NCBI RefSeq assembly: GCF_000002865.3 | Contig: NW_001865043.1 | Span: 761,203 to 825,202 of the forward strand | Length of the DNA stretch: 64,000 nt | Origin: Monosiga brevicollis MX1 | Taxonomy: Eukaryota; Opisthokonta; Choanoflagellata; Craspedida; Salpingoecidae | Direction: 5' to 3' | In this document: positions 50,601 to 61,259 of the stretch, piece by piece | Numbering within the stretch: position 1 is the stretch's first letter | Layout of the letters: each line of letters opens with the position of its first letter | Made by a program: the position numbers and the translations under genes | Notes under the pieces: generated by a model | Database searches by the model: none | What the model was told of the DNA's origin: nothing | The model's input: only the letters and a program-made list of their open reading frames with translations

Positions 50601-53600
50601 GGAGGGTGCATCATCGGCCGCCTCACTCGTGGCTCCTTCTGAGGGAACCGCGCTCGCCAACATGCTGTCTGCGGGTACGATCGGCGTTGCTAAAGCGGTG
50701 CGTCCAGGAATCGTGCTGCTAGGGTTGTTGCTTGATCCACCCGTTGCCGCGTTGATGGCACCGGGACCCGACTCGGAAGAGCGTGCCTTGTTGGAACTGC
50801 GACGGCCCTTGGCCGTGTCGGGAAGCGACGGTTCAACCGCATTCTGGGCCAAAAACTCACGGATTTCTCGTGCCAAGTCGGTGTTGCGAGCAAGTTCTGC
50901 GCGCACTAGCTCGTCCAAGTCAAGCTGCAACGCATGGTAGTCTTGCGCCAGGCGAGTCACCAAGTGCTCCACGTCACAGCCAGTGGGACCAAATACGACG
51001 AGATTGAGTCCACCCAGGTCGCGGCGTTGCTCTCGCTTGTAGCGCTCGCCACCAAGGTAAGCGTCCATGACCTCTTGCAGCGCGACGGCTGGGTCAATGG
51101 CCTCGCGCTCGTCCTGCTCAATCTTGCCCGTTGCATCGGCACCTGTCTCACTAGAATCAGCAACCCCATCCGTCGCTTCGGTGTGTTGCGGCTGTGATGG
51201 CCGGTGTGACGGGAGAATGGCGCGCAGCGCGGCGGGCAAGGGCTCGCCTACCGCCCGAGGCGGCAGCAAGATTTGTTCCAGTCCCGTTTCGGCGCTCATG
51301 AGCTCAAATATTTCAGACTCAAGCCGGTGTTGCTGATCGTACTCGAGGTTGAAAATCTCCACGTCTTCGTCATTGTCGTTTGTCACATGAAGATCAAAGA
51401 TCACGGGATCGCTACGGGGAAGTGTAGGCGGGAGCTCGACGCTTGTTTTGGCAAACTGAATTTCTGGTCGCACGCCTTGGCCCAGCAGGCGCAGGAGAAT
51501 ATCCTCTTCCTGGCCGGCGACGTGGATGCGGGCGTCGTACTTGAAGGTGCCGGCTTCGCTGGGTGTAAAAGTGACCTGTAACTTGGTGGTCTCGCTGGGC
51601 GCCAAGCAGCCGTTGGTATCATGCACGACAGCAAATGCCTTGGACATGTGCAGGCGACGCTGCTCACGGTCTTGCTGTTTCTTGGACAAGGATACCATGT
51701 TGGATGGAAGCCCGGGCTTCACAAGCGCATAGTTGGCCTCGACTTGGCCGGTGTTGGTGAGCTGAACCTCGATAATGGCGCACTGCGGGTCGCAAACAAC
51801 GAGCAAGTCAAGCGTTAGCTCGGCATCAAATTAAAGCAGCCCATGCCATCGCATCTGCTCATGAGCCCTAACCAATTCCTAGAAAGCCTTTCTTTTCGCA
51901 CCACACAACCCTTCCTTCCCCTACTACGAATGCATGGGATGCAAGCGCACGCAGTCGTCTCAATTGAGCTCTCATGCAGGCTTGCCCTGTTGGTTCTTCC
52001 CGTCCACGCACGTACCTCTCCAACGTTGATGGCCCCAAAGTCAAACTGAGCAAGTTCCGCGCGGAGCTCAGGCAAGCACACGTTAGCACGCAGCACTACG
52101 GGCAGCCGGGGCCCCTGGTCAATGTAAAAGAGGGCGGTGACTTCGACAGGTCCTAGCTCATACTCAAGGCCGTAAGAACTATGGGTTTGCAAAGTGGCTG
52201 TCAACGTCGTCTCCTCGCCCTCGGGAAGCGCCGTGATGACCTCGGGCTCAAGCGCAAATCCGGCACTGGTTAGTGCCGTCACGCTCTTCTTGCCCAGATG
52301 CACGCTCACGGGGCGGGTGAAAGGGTTACGGATAACAAAAGTGCGCGAAATGGCCCGGTTGCGCTGAACGCTTCCCATGTCTACGACGTAGGGTGGGAGC
52401 ATGACGCGCGTCAGGCGCATCCCTTCTGTTTGGCTCAGCCGGCGACAGAGCACGGCCCGATCAAGCTCCATGTTGAAGACAGCACTGTTTTCAGGGCCGT
52501 GGCGCAGAGCCAGCTGCCAGTCATCCATGGCACCGTCCACATCGCTTGCTTCGGTGGGAGAGCGCCGAGGGATATCAGGGAGCGAGAGGGTTGGGAAGGC
52601 CGTGTCGGCAGACACCTTGATGCATCGGGGCAGGTCGCGGCCCACTTGCAAGAAGATGTCATTGGTGAAACGATCCGGTGCTTTGCCCAAGAGATCAAAT
52701 TGGAGGTTCGCAGTGCCGTTGGCCTCGACCACGCCCTGGCTTGGCGTGACACGTACTCGTTCAGAAGAGGTGAGCACTGAAAAGGGCAGCGGGAGATCGT
52801 TGCAGTTGGTGATGGTGACAACGGACTCGTTCTGAGCAGCTCCTGGGTCCAGACTTGAGTAGGTGATGTGATCCGTGCTCAGCTTGAAGCGCTCAGCGGC
52901 GGCAGCACCCGAGAGCTGGAACCGGTAACGAGGCCCATCGTGCACAGCACAAATGGCCTCCACTCGCGACTCCCGATTCGCATGGGCAAAGTACGAAATG
53001 ACAAAGTCAGTCGTGGCTCCAGGCAGGACGCGCCCGCGCTTGGGCACAATGTCAAAGGCTTCAGTACCCCTGCTCTGCGCGTCGTCGTCGTCTGTCGCCT
53101 CGTCCCCCGGGGTGCCAGCATTGCTCACCAATTGCCAGACATAATCAAGCGGCGATGACCCGACGTTGGTTGCCGTTACGCATTGGACGTGCTGGGTCTC
53201 GTTCATGACGGTACCAAACGCCACTTCACGCGTGGAAAACTCGAGGTTTGGGTAATGAACGGCGGCCACTAGACGAATGGTATCGGCCGGTGCTTCCTGG
53301 ACGTACTCGATGAAGAGTCGTCCTTCATCAGTTCGCGGTTGACGGTCACTGCGGTGCAAGGGGTCGTACGCAATGTCCACCGTGGCCCCATCTCGGGGCT
53401 CCACGTGCAGCGTTGGGCGAGAAACGAGCTGAAAGGCTCCTGTGGTGCGCAGGCGCGCCTCAACGGGCAGCACACCCACGTTCTCGAGATGGATGGATTG
53501 AACAAGTGGAACACGTGTCTCGGTGCCGGGCGTCCAGTCGAACTCGACCAGTCGACCGTCAGGCTGCAGCAAGGGTCGCTGGAAGGTGCCACGCACTTGC

Positions 53601-56600
53601 ATACGGTAGTGGAGTACGCGCGAAACCTCGTTGTCAAAGCTCCCATGGCATAAAAGTACTTCCTCCACGTCGCAAACATCCGTGGAGTGACCACTCAGCA
53701 CAACATCCTGTGTTTCTCCGGGCTGTAAGATCAGAGTTTCAGGCAAGACGCCAAAGATGGATCGCGAGGGATCGGGCGGATTTGGGCGCGCCGGAGTCTT
53801 AACCTTTTTAAAGACAGCACCACGCATGACCGTGCAGTGACCGTCCACGCCGGGTGGTGGAGAATCTAAGCTAAAGTAGATCTTCTGCACGCGCCGACCG
53901 TGATTGGCCACGCGCAGCCGACGCTCCACCAACTGGTTCACAAAGACGTGGCCAAAGTTGAGATCAGACACGTCCTGATCAAAGACAACGGTGGCTCCGC
54001 GTCCTGTCGCGCGCAGATCAACCACCAGCTCAGGGCTTTCAGGCACTTCGATTCGCAGCTTATCCTCAAAGTTGCCAACGTCATCAAGGCGCGTGTGCAC
54101 GGTGAGGGCCCGCTGCTCTCCAGGGGCCAAACAACCTTCCATGGGCGCTATGGTGAAACAACTGTGTTCATCCAAGAGACAGCGGAAGGGGGCCTCGATG
54201 AGAGATTCGTTACTGAGCGTCAGTGGTTTGGGGCTGTCCGTCAACACAGGTACGCTGGACCAGCTGAGAGCATGGGGTAGCACGGCCACCACTGGTCCCT
54301 GCCCGAGGCCGTTGACCTGCACGGCCAAGGGCTCATCCATGCTTCCCACGATTTCCAGGCGGATGGTGGCTGTAAATGGGCCCAGGTTTTGGACGGTGAG
54401 ACCAAGCGGAACGGCCGTAACGCCCCGGGGCGTAATGACGCCACGCTCCACTGCTGCAGACACCTCCAGGCCGGTCTCAGCAGCATCAGGTAGAAGAAGA
54501 ACGTAGTGGGCAGGAAAGTCAGAGGGGTTGTGCAAGCTCAAGGCGCTCTCATAGGTGTGACGTAGAAAGCATCGGCCCATTTTAATCATGGGCTCGCTGA
54601 GTGTGACGTCGGGCACAACGCAGTCAGCATGAATGGGCAGCTCATAGGCACCATCCGCCACTCCCACAATGTCAAAGATGAGGGCCACGTTGTACTGCTC
54701 ACACCACTGAGGTGTGAGGTGCACGGAAATGCGGGCTTCATAGCCGGGTTTGATGGCGCCTGGGGGTGCGTGCAGGTTGACCACAGGGTGAGAATGGTCG
54801 ACATGATGATGATCATGATGATAGAGGGGCAGATTTGCTGTCAAGCGAACTGACCTTCGGCAGGATCGAGGCTCATTTCTTTTTGCGCAGGAACGCCATC
54901 AGGCAAGCGAAGGCGATAGTGTAGCTCGATCGAACTGGTGTTAAAAAGGGTGAAGACCCGGGAAGCGGGGAAGCCAAAGGCGATGGGGCCAAAGTCCAGC
55001 TCGGTGACATCCGTGTAAAACGTTGGGCCGACGACCTGTCCGTTGAATGTGATACTCAAGGGCTCCTCACGACCCTCGATGCTGCACTCAAATGTCTCAT
55101 CCAGGAGACCCAACTTTTGTGCACACAGTGATACCTAGACGAGCAAGCGCACAGCGGTGGTGAGGCGGGCTGTTTCATCTCGAAGTGGATTTCATGGACA
55201 AGGGCATCGATGGAAGACGTACATCGATCACCAATTTGTCACCAGGGGCTACTTCACCACTGTTTGGGGTGAAGCGAAAAGCGTCGGCAAAGACAGAGGC
55301 CAGGGGCTCGAAATTGAAGCGTGCTGGGATGGCCCCAGTATTGTAGAGCTCAATCTCGTAGTGGTGGTTGGATGACACGAAGATGGCACCCACGTCCAGG
55401 GTATCAAAATCAAATTGCACCGTCGGGCCACGGCCATGTCCGGTCAAAATGAGCGGCAAACGAGCTTCTCGGCCTGTGCACCGTTGCATGGGAAGATCGA
55501 CATGATGGCAAGTCAAAGGCACAGTTGCAGGAAGCACATGTCGGTATTCATTCGCGAGAGCACAGTCGCCTACGCACCTGTAACATCACAGTACACGGTC
55601 ACCTCTTGAGGGCCAGGAATATCGGGGGAGAAGGTCACGAGTACGTCGACTTCCTACTCTCATGATGCCAGCAGATCGTGAGACAATGGCATGACAGGGA
55701 GGCGAGACCCAGCGTAAGCGGCCGTACAAATACCAACGCACTGCGTGGTGAACGTACCGAATGTGGCCAAACATCTCCCTCACGGGGCTCGATGGAGAAG
55801 ATATCATTTTGATACAAATAGCCATCACGGTCCAAATCTTCGCGGTTCTGGCGATGCTTACGGGCAAGCACGGACATGTGGGCTTGCACCGTGGGATCGG
55901 ACTGCAACATGGCCATAAAGTCGTCCACTTCTTCCGCTTCGTCCTGCTCCAAAGCTGTGAGCAGAGAGCTGCGAACGCCCTGCTCTTCGTCATGGGAGCC
56001 GAAGGCCTTGAAAGCAAAGTGGGCCACCTGGCTACTGTGGTTCACAAGCTTGACCGAGCGCTGGGACATGGTGCCCAGGTAAGTGCGGTCAAAGGCCAGG
56101 GTTGAGCGTTCTAGCCGCACATTGGCATTGCCACTGGTGCCCTGCAGTTGCGTGATTGTGGTCTCGCCCGTTTCGTAGTACACCTGGAGCGAGCCCTCTG
56201 CCACGCCAATTTCTGCGGGAGCAAATGTCAGCTGGAGCTGCATGGCACTACCGGCAGCCAGAGTCGCTTGTCTAAATGCCGCAGGGCGCGGAAAGAGTGC
56301 GAAGGAGACGGGTGTCAGGAACCAGGTGAGTATGTTGCCATCAATGCAGACCGGATTTATAAATCGAGAAAACGGGTTCAAAACATGGCCGGTTTTGCCC
56401 AGTGTCAAGATCAGAAAGAAAGGAAATGCAGGGCAAGCAATAAAGCTTCTGGCGCAATCAGCACTGAGTCGAGTGGCGGAGGCAGATATCAACAGACATA
56501 CTTTGGTTCAACAGCAAACGGGGCGGTCGCCTCAAAGGACACTTGTGCTGGTGCGCGACCAATGTTGCGGAGAAGAACAGCTTTGGTGCCAGTGGACTTG

Positions 56601-57172
56601 ACCATGCACTCCCCAAAATCCACGTTATCCACAATGTCCAGAATGCCACGCCCGCCAATCGCATGAACGGGGATGACAAACTTTTCTCGCTCGGTGAGGC
56701 AGACGATCTCATCAGCAAAGTCACGGTCGGCGTCGGGATGAAAACGCACAGTGTACACGATAGCGACGCCCGGCGCCACCTTGACGTTGGCATTTTTGGG
56801 TGGGATGATATCAAAGTATGGGGACTCTGAAGGCAGGAGCTTGATGCGGCGGGCCACCAGATCCATGTTGGTGAGTGTGAGTGGAACCTCGCAAACGTCA
56901 CCCGCGTCATAGTTTTGAAAGCGAATGTCGCTGGGAAAGGGCTGAAAGAGCGGGCGGTCCAGGTCCAGCGGGGTAGTGCGGTGCTCGGAAGATTCTCCGA
57001 TATCCAGCAGCTCTAGCACGCGAGGCACATGCATCGTCGTTAACTGGTCGAGGTACTCTTGTGTGCTTAAGCGTGAGAGCTGCAGGTGTTGTGAGGGCTT
57101 GACGATCTGATGGGCTCGACTGGCGGGCACCAGCTTGATTGGCGGGCGCGGGCCCGTCAATGGTGCGGCCAT
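41621..57172 (-). CDS. HYDIN: HYDIN, axonemal central-pair apparatus protein
   Basis: Ten exons (57172-56502, 56271-55758, 55653-55578, 55473-55223, 55134-54855, 54759-52016, 51782-49290, 49122-48223, 48144-47956, 47842-41621) close in phase to about 4,779 residues; human HYDIN has about 5,120. It builds the C2b projection of the ciliary central pair and is required for normal beating. The N-terminus follows HYDIN closely: LFQPFPSDIRFQNYDAGDV, then CLTEREKFVIPVHA. Throughout are repeated immunoglobulin-like ASH/MSP-type beta domains with recurring 'PxxGxxxPG' turns. A kinase-like insertion with coiled-coil, Lys-rich linker lies near residues 1770-2010, but its P-loop looks degenerate. The last exon alone is 6.2 kb. 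The junction 48223/48144 was chosen by phase and is the least certain. No membrane segment is expected. Confidence 0.93.
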
Positions 57173-57775
57173 GGTGGCGGCGTTTGCCTCAGTGCCTGCC
57201 TCCTCCAGCGAGTGCGCACGGAAGCGCACTCCGCTTGTTTGTATCAGGATGGGTCACTCAAGAGCGAGATACCACGAATCAATCAATCCAGAATCCAAGG
57301 TTGGTGCGCAGTTTGAGCGGGTCTCAGGTCACCCCTAATCGTGGTGGTAGTGAACAGGTCGTTGTGCGTTGGTGGGGGCGATGGAAATGAGGGAGAAGCG
57401 CAACGACTTGGCATTTGGTTGCCAAGTAGACATGGTGACAACTACAGTTGCGAACAGAATATTTCCACAAAGAAAAACAAAAGGAGGACATGGACAAAAA
57501 AAAAAAGAAAAAAAAAAAAAAAAAAGGAAAGAGGGGGGTCGAGCGAGGAAGCATCATTGTCTGATCCTGTCCATGTTGGTGCAGATTTGTGGAAACAAGT
57601 GTCTGATCCTATCCATGTTGGTGCAGATTTGTGGAAACAAGTGTCAGGTATTGATTTGAGACAGGGTCGAGGGTTCTCGCCCAATGAAACACTTGATGTG
57701 GAACGGCTCACAAGCCACAACCTTCTTTGCACTCCTGTCGCAAGCAGAAATGACAGCAAAAGCAAGCAACGCATT
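57173..57775. other. Intergenic region between HYDIN start and GOT2 stop
   Basis: Holds the HYDIN promoter and the GOT2 3' flank, a poly-A run (57496-57526) and a 42-bp tandem duplication (57558-57641). No gene was seen. Confidence 0.5.
57558..57641 (+). repeat. 42-bp tandem duplication
   Basis: Two adjacent copies (57558-57599 and 57600-57641) beginning TGTCTGATCC, differing at one base (G versus A at unit position 12). Intergenic, close to the GOT2 3' end. Confidence 0.93.
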
Positions 57776-60001
57776 TTACTTGGTCACCTCATGAATGGCG
57801 CGGGCAATGTGCTCAACGTTGTTGGAGGAGACACCGGCAACAGAGATGCGGCCGTCCTTGGTCATGTACACGTGAAATTCATCGCGCATACGGTCCACCT
57901 GCTCGGGCGTAAGACCCGTGTAGCAGAACATGCCAATCTGATTGGTGATGTGGTTCCAGTTGAGAGTCGAGCCATACTCGGTCAGAAGGCGCACCAGCTC
58001 CTGGCGCATGGTATTGATGCGATCAGCCATGTTCTTAACCTCTGACAACCTAACGATCAAAATCCAGATGAGTCAGAAAAAACAAAAAACAAAAAACAAA
58101 CAAAAAAACAAAAAACAAAAAACCCCCCACACAAAAAAGGGCCAAAGGCAGGACTTGAGCGAGTGGGGGGCTGTGACAGCGCTCTAATCACAAGTTATGG
58201 GGGGCTACGGGAGACGCACCACTCGTTGTACAACTGCTCATCCTTGAGAACGTAGGCGGCGATGCGCGCACCATGAACGGGCGGGTTTGAGTACATGGGA
58301 CTGAAGTCGGGTTCATGATGAACAAGGTGAGGTGAGACGCATGGGAAACCCTTTGCAACGCCGTGACTGGTTGGCTCATGCTATTTAATCTTGGGCTTCT
58401 CTGTTATTTTCATGGTCTTTGTGGCGGGGGTGAGACGGGACTGACCGGATAATGATCTTAATCTGCGACTCAACGGCGGCGGCTTCTTCTGGGGAGCCGG
58501 TCACCACGGACAACAGACCCACACGCTCGCCGTAAAGGCCCATGTTCTTGGAAAACGACTGGGTCACGATCGGCTGGAATCCCTCGGAGACAAAATGGCG
58601 AAGTGCCCACGCATCCTGATCGCTGTTGCCGCTGGCAAAACCCTGGTGGCAGCAAAGCGTGAAAAATTATGCCAACGTCGCGTTACATCTGTTGTTTCGC
58701 CATTGAGCCCAAAAGGAGCGACGCATCTGTACACGTGGTGTGTGTGTGAGCGAGGCATGGGCGTACCTGGTAGGCCATGTCAAAAAGGACGCGCAGGTTG
58801 CGACTCTTCATGACACTGGCAATCTCCTTCCATTGATCTGGGGTGGGATCCACGCCCGTCGGGTTGTGGGCACAGGCATGGAGAAGAACAAACTCGCCTT
58901 CTTGGGGCTTGGTCTTCAAGTCGTCAATCAAGCCGTCAAAATCAAGGCCACACGTGCTCTTGTCATAGTAGCGGAACTGGCCAATCTCGAGACCGGCATC
59001 CCTAAGCAAGAAGAAAGGGAATCATGTGAGGTTGTAGTGTACAGCCAGGTGAGAGTGTGGATTTTGTTGGGGCGCCCAAGGCGCCACAGGAAGCAGAGGC
59101 GTCCGTGTGTATGATTCCCTTAAAGTTTTCGGAGAGGACAAAACGCGAACCGGAAGATGGGGAGGTGGTTACCCCAGGTGGGGGTCGGCATCCAAATGGT
59201 TGGCTTGGCACTGTTTTGATAAACAAAACGTTTCTAGTCAAAGAAGCACATGAGCTCAAATGCATCAGCAGCCAGGGGACAAGGAGAGGGAAAAGATGAA
59301 GAAGAAGAAGAGGAGGAAGAAGAGGACGGCTGTGCGAAGTTAGGAGCTTACCATGAGATGTCCAGCAACGCGGAGCGCGCCCGTGCCGCTCAACGCTTGT
59401 GCCGTTGCCACCTTCGAATGCACAGTGGATGTACATTAAAAAAAAAAAGGCAATTGAGAACCAAGGAACCAACAATACAAGACAATACAAGAAACGGGTA
59501 TCCGAGTGGCGTGACCCGTACTCGAGGCCGCAAAGTCCGGCAAAGGCAGTGAAACGTACTCGCTTGTCCTGCAGTGCGGGGGAGTTTGGGCCGTAGGCTA
59601 GGCGGGCGGCGAGGCCGCGAAACTCATCCACGCCTGTAATGGCAGCATATTCCTTGTTCAAGTTTTCTTGAAGGATGCGTTCTTCCGCCTACGAGGCCGA
59701 GGCATGAATGTGTGCAGGGTGGCTGGGCGCGTCTTGTCCCGAGACCGAGAACGATGTTTGATGGGGGAAGCAAGCGTGCTACCTTGCGGACGCAGGAAAG
59801 GACAAACGGCTTGCCCTCATCTGTGCGATAGGCACCGACGCCGAGGTTGGCCTTGACGCTACTGGTGTCCTTCTTAAAGGCCTCGGTGATGCCCAGAATG
59901 GCATCGGGTGGGCCCATGGGGACGTCCGCCCAGACCGAGGAGGACGCGGCCATGGACCGGGACATTTGGAAGAATTGTTGAGGCGTACGCCGCAAAGCCA
60001 T
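57776..60001 (-). CDS. GOT2: Mitochondrial aspartate aminotransferase
   Basis: Eight exons (60001-59783, 59688-59560, 59411-59352, 59233-59151, 59001-58767, 58642-58446, 58300-58220, 58049-57776) give 425 residues; human GOT2 has 430. The PLP enzyme interconverts aspartate and oxaloacetate with 2-oxoglutarate and glutamate in the malate-aspartate shuttle. The N-terminus [20 protein letters not shown] is a mitochondrial presequence. Active-site features: [47 protein letters not shown], the Schiff-base lysine in [13 protein letters not shown] (about residue 274) and [12 protein letters not shown]. The C-terminus reads [12 protein letters not shown]. The [12 protein letters not shown] and mitochondrial presequence together favour GOT2 over the cytosolic form. 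Confidence 0.95.
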
Positions 60002-60372
60002 GGTCACGGTTGGTGGAGATCTACGACACCAGCCACCACTTTGATAAGCGATGCGCAGAGCTACATGCCACACAGCGTTGGTGTGCGCGGTGCCGGCAGA
60101 CAGACGTGGCTTACACACCTTCTTGAGCAACTCGAGCTCTGAAAATGCACAAAGTGTCGTTCTCTGACTTGATCAGGCCAGAGAAGAAGGGTAGATAAGG
60201 GTCGACAGCCAGCAAGCAGGCAGGCAGAGAGGAGATGAAGAGCAACAAGGAGGAGCAAGAGGAATGAGAGGAAGCTGCATCAGATGTATTGTATTGGGAA
60301 GGCCAACAAGTTGCGGTGCGGTGCGGTGCGGCTGCCACTTTGACGATTGCACCAAGGTCATTGAAGCCACTG

Positions 60373-60440
60373 ACACACACACACACACACACACAACACA
60401 CACACAACACACACACACAACACACACACACACACACACA
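60373..60440 (+). repeat. (CA)n microsatellite with AACA interruptions
   Basis: About 68 nt of CA dinucleotides broken by several AACA units. Intergenic, upstream of GOT2. Confidence 0.95.
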
Positions 60441-60711
60441 TCGTGAGCCATTTCCCTTAACAAGCCAGAAGCTAGCCATAGGCATTCTTTGTGTGTGTGC
60501 TTGCGTGTGCAAGGTGCAAGGGGCAGTTTTGGTTGTCAGCACGGATTGCGACATTCTGTTGGCAAACAAATTAGTATAGCGTGACAAAGTGCGACACTGT
60601 CCACATACCACACGACACGATTTCGACATCCAGAGCAATCCGATTTGTCAGATGTCAGACATTAATGTCATCCTTTTTGAAACCTTTTCAGCAATCATCA
60701 TCACAGACAAC

Positions 60712-60724
60712 AAGAGAGAGAGAG

Positions 60725-60809
<85 letters not shown>

Positions 60810-60820
60810 AAGAGAGAGAA
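60712..60820 (+). repeat. (GA)n microsatellite, about 110 nt
   Basis: GA dinucleotides with a few GAAA interruptions, about 440 bp upstream of the NTE-like start codon. Confidence 0.96.
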
Positions 60821-61259
60821 GTGCCAGCTTCGCACTATTCACACACACATGACAACAACAACAACAACAGCCAAGGTCAGCAAAACGGATTGGGTGACTT
60901 GATTGATGGAGCAAAAAGCGCCCCTGGAGCCGTTAAAGGGCGGTGCGATGCTGGCCGGGTAGTGTTGCCGCCAGTTGATCATTGGGCATGAGTTGAAAGC
61001 CACGCTCCTTGACAGACGCCTGCATTGTGCCGGTTGTTTTCATGCATTGCATCACACCGAGCAGCTGATTTGTTTTTTTTCCTCTCACACACACTCTCTC
61101 ACTCACGCTCTCGCTCGCTCGCGCCTTGCAAACTCGTCTAGCTCCAGCCACGACAACCAACTGCAAGAGCCTCTTTCAAAGCGTCTGAGCAGCTGTTCTC
61201 ATAGCGGCGAGGAAATAGTGCTCTTCACACCAACTCAACTTGCCCGGGCACTCGCTGCC

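Larger units (their letters stand above)
60002..61259. other. Divergent intergenic region with microsatellites
   Basis: Separates GOT2 from the NTE-like gene. It contains (CA)n at 60373-60440, (GA)n at 60712-60820, a short (CAA)n at 60853-60867 and CT-rich sequence near 61080-61120. Open frames here are repeat-derived. No gene accepted. Confidence 0.55.
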
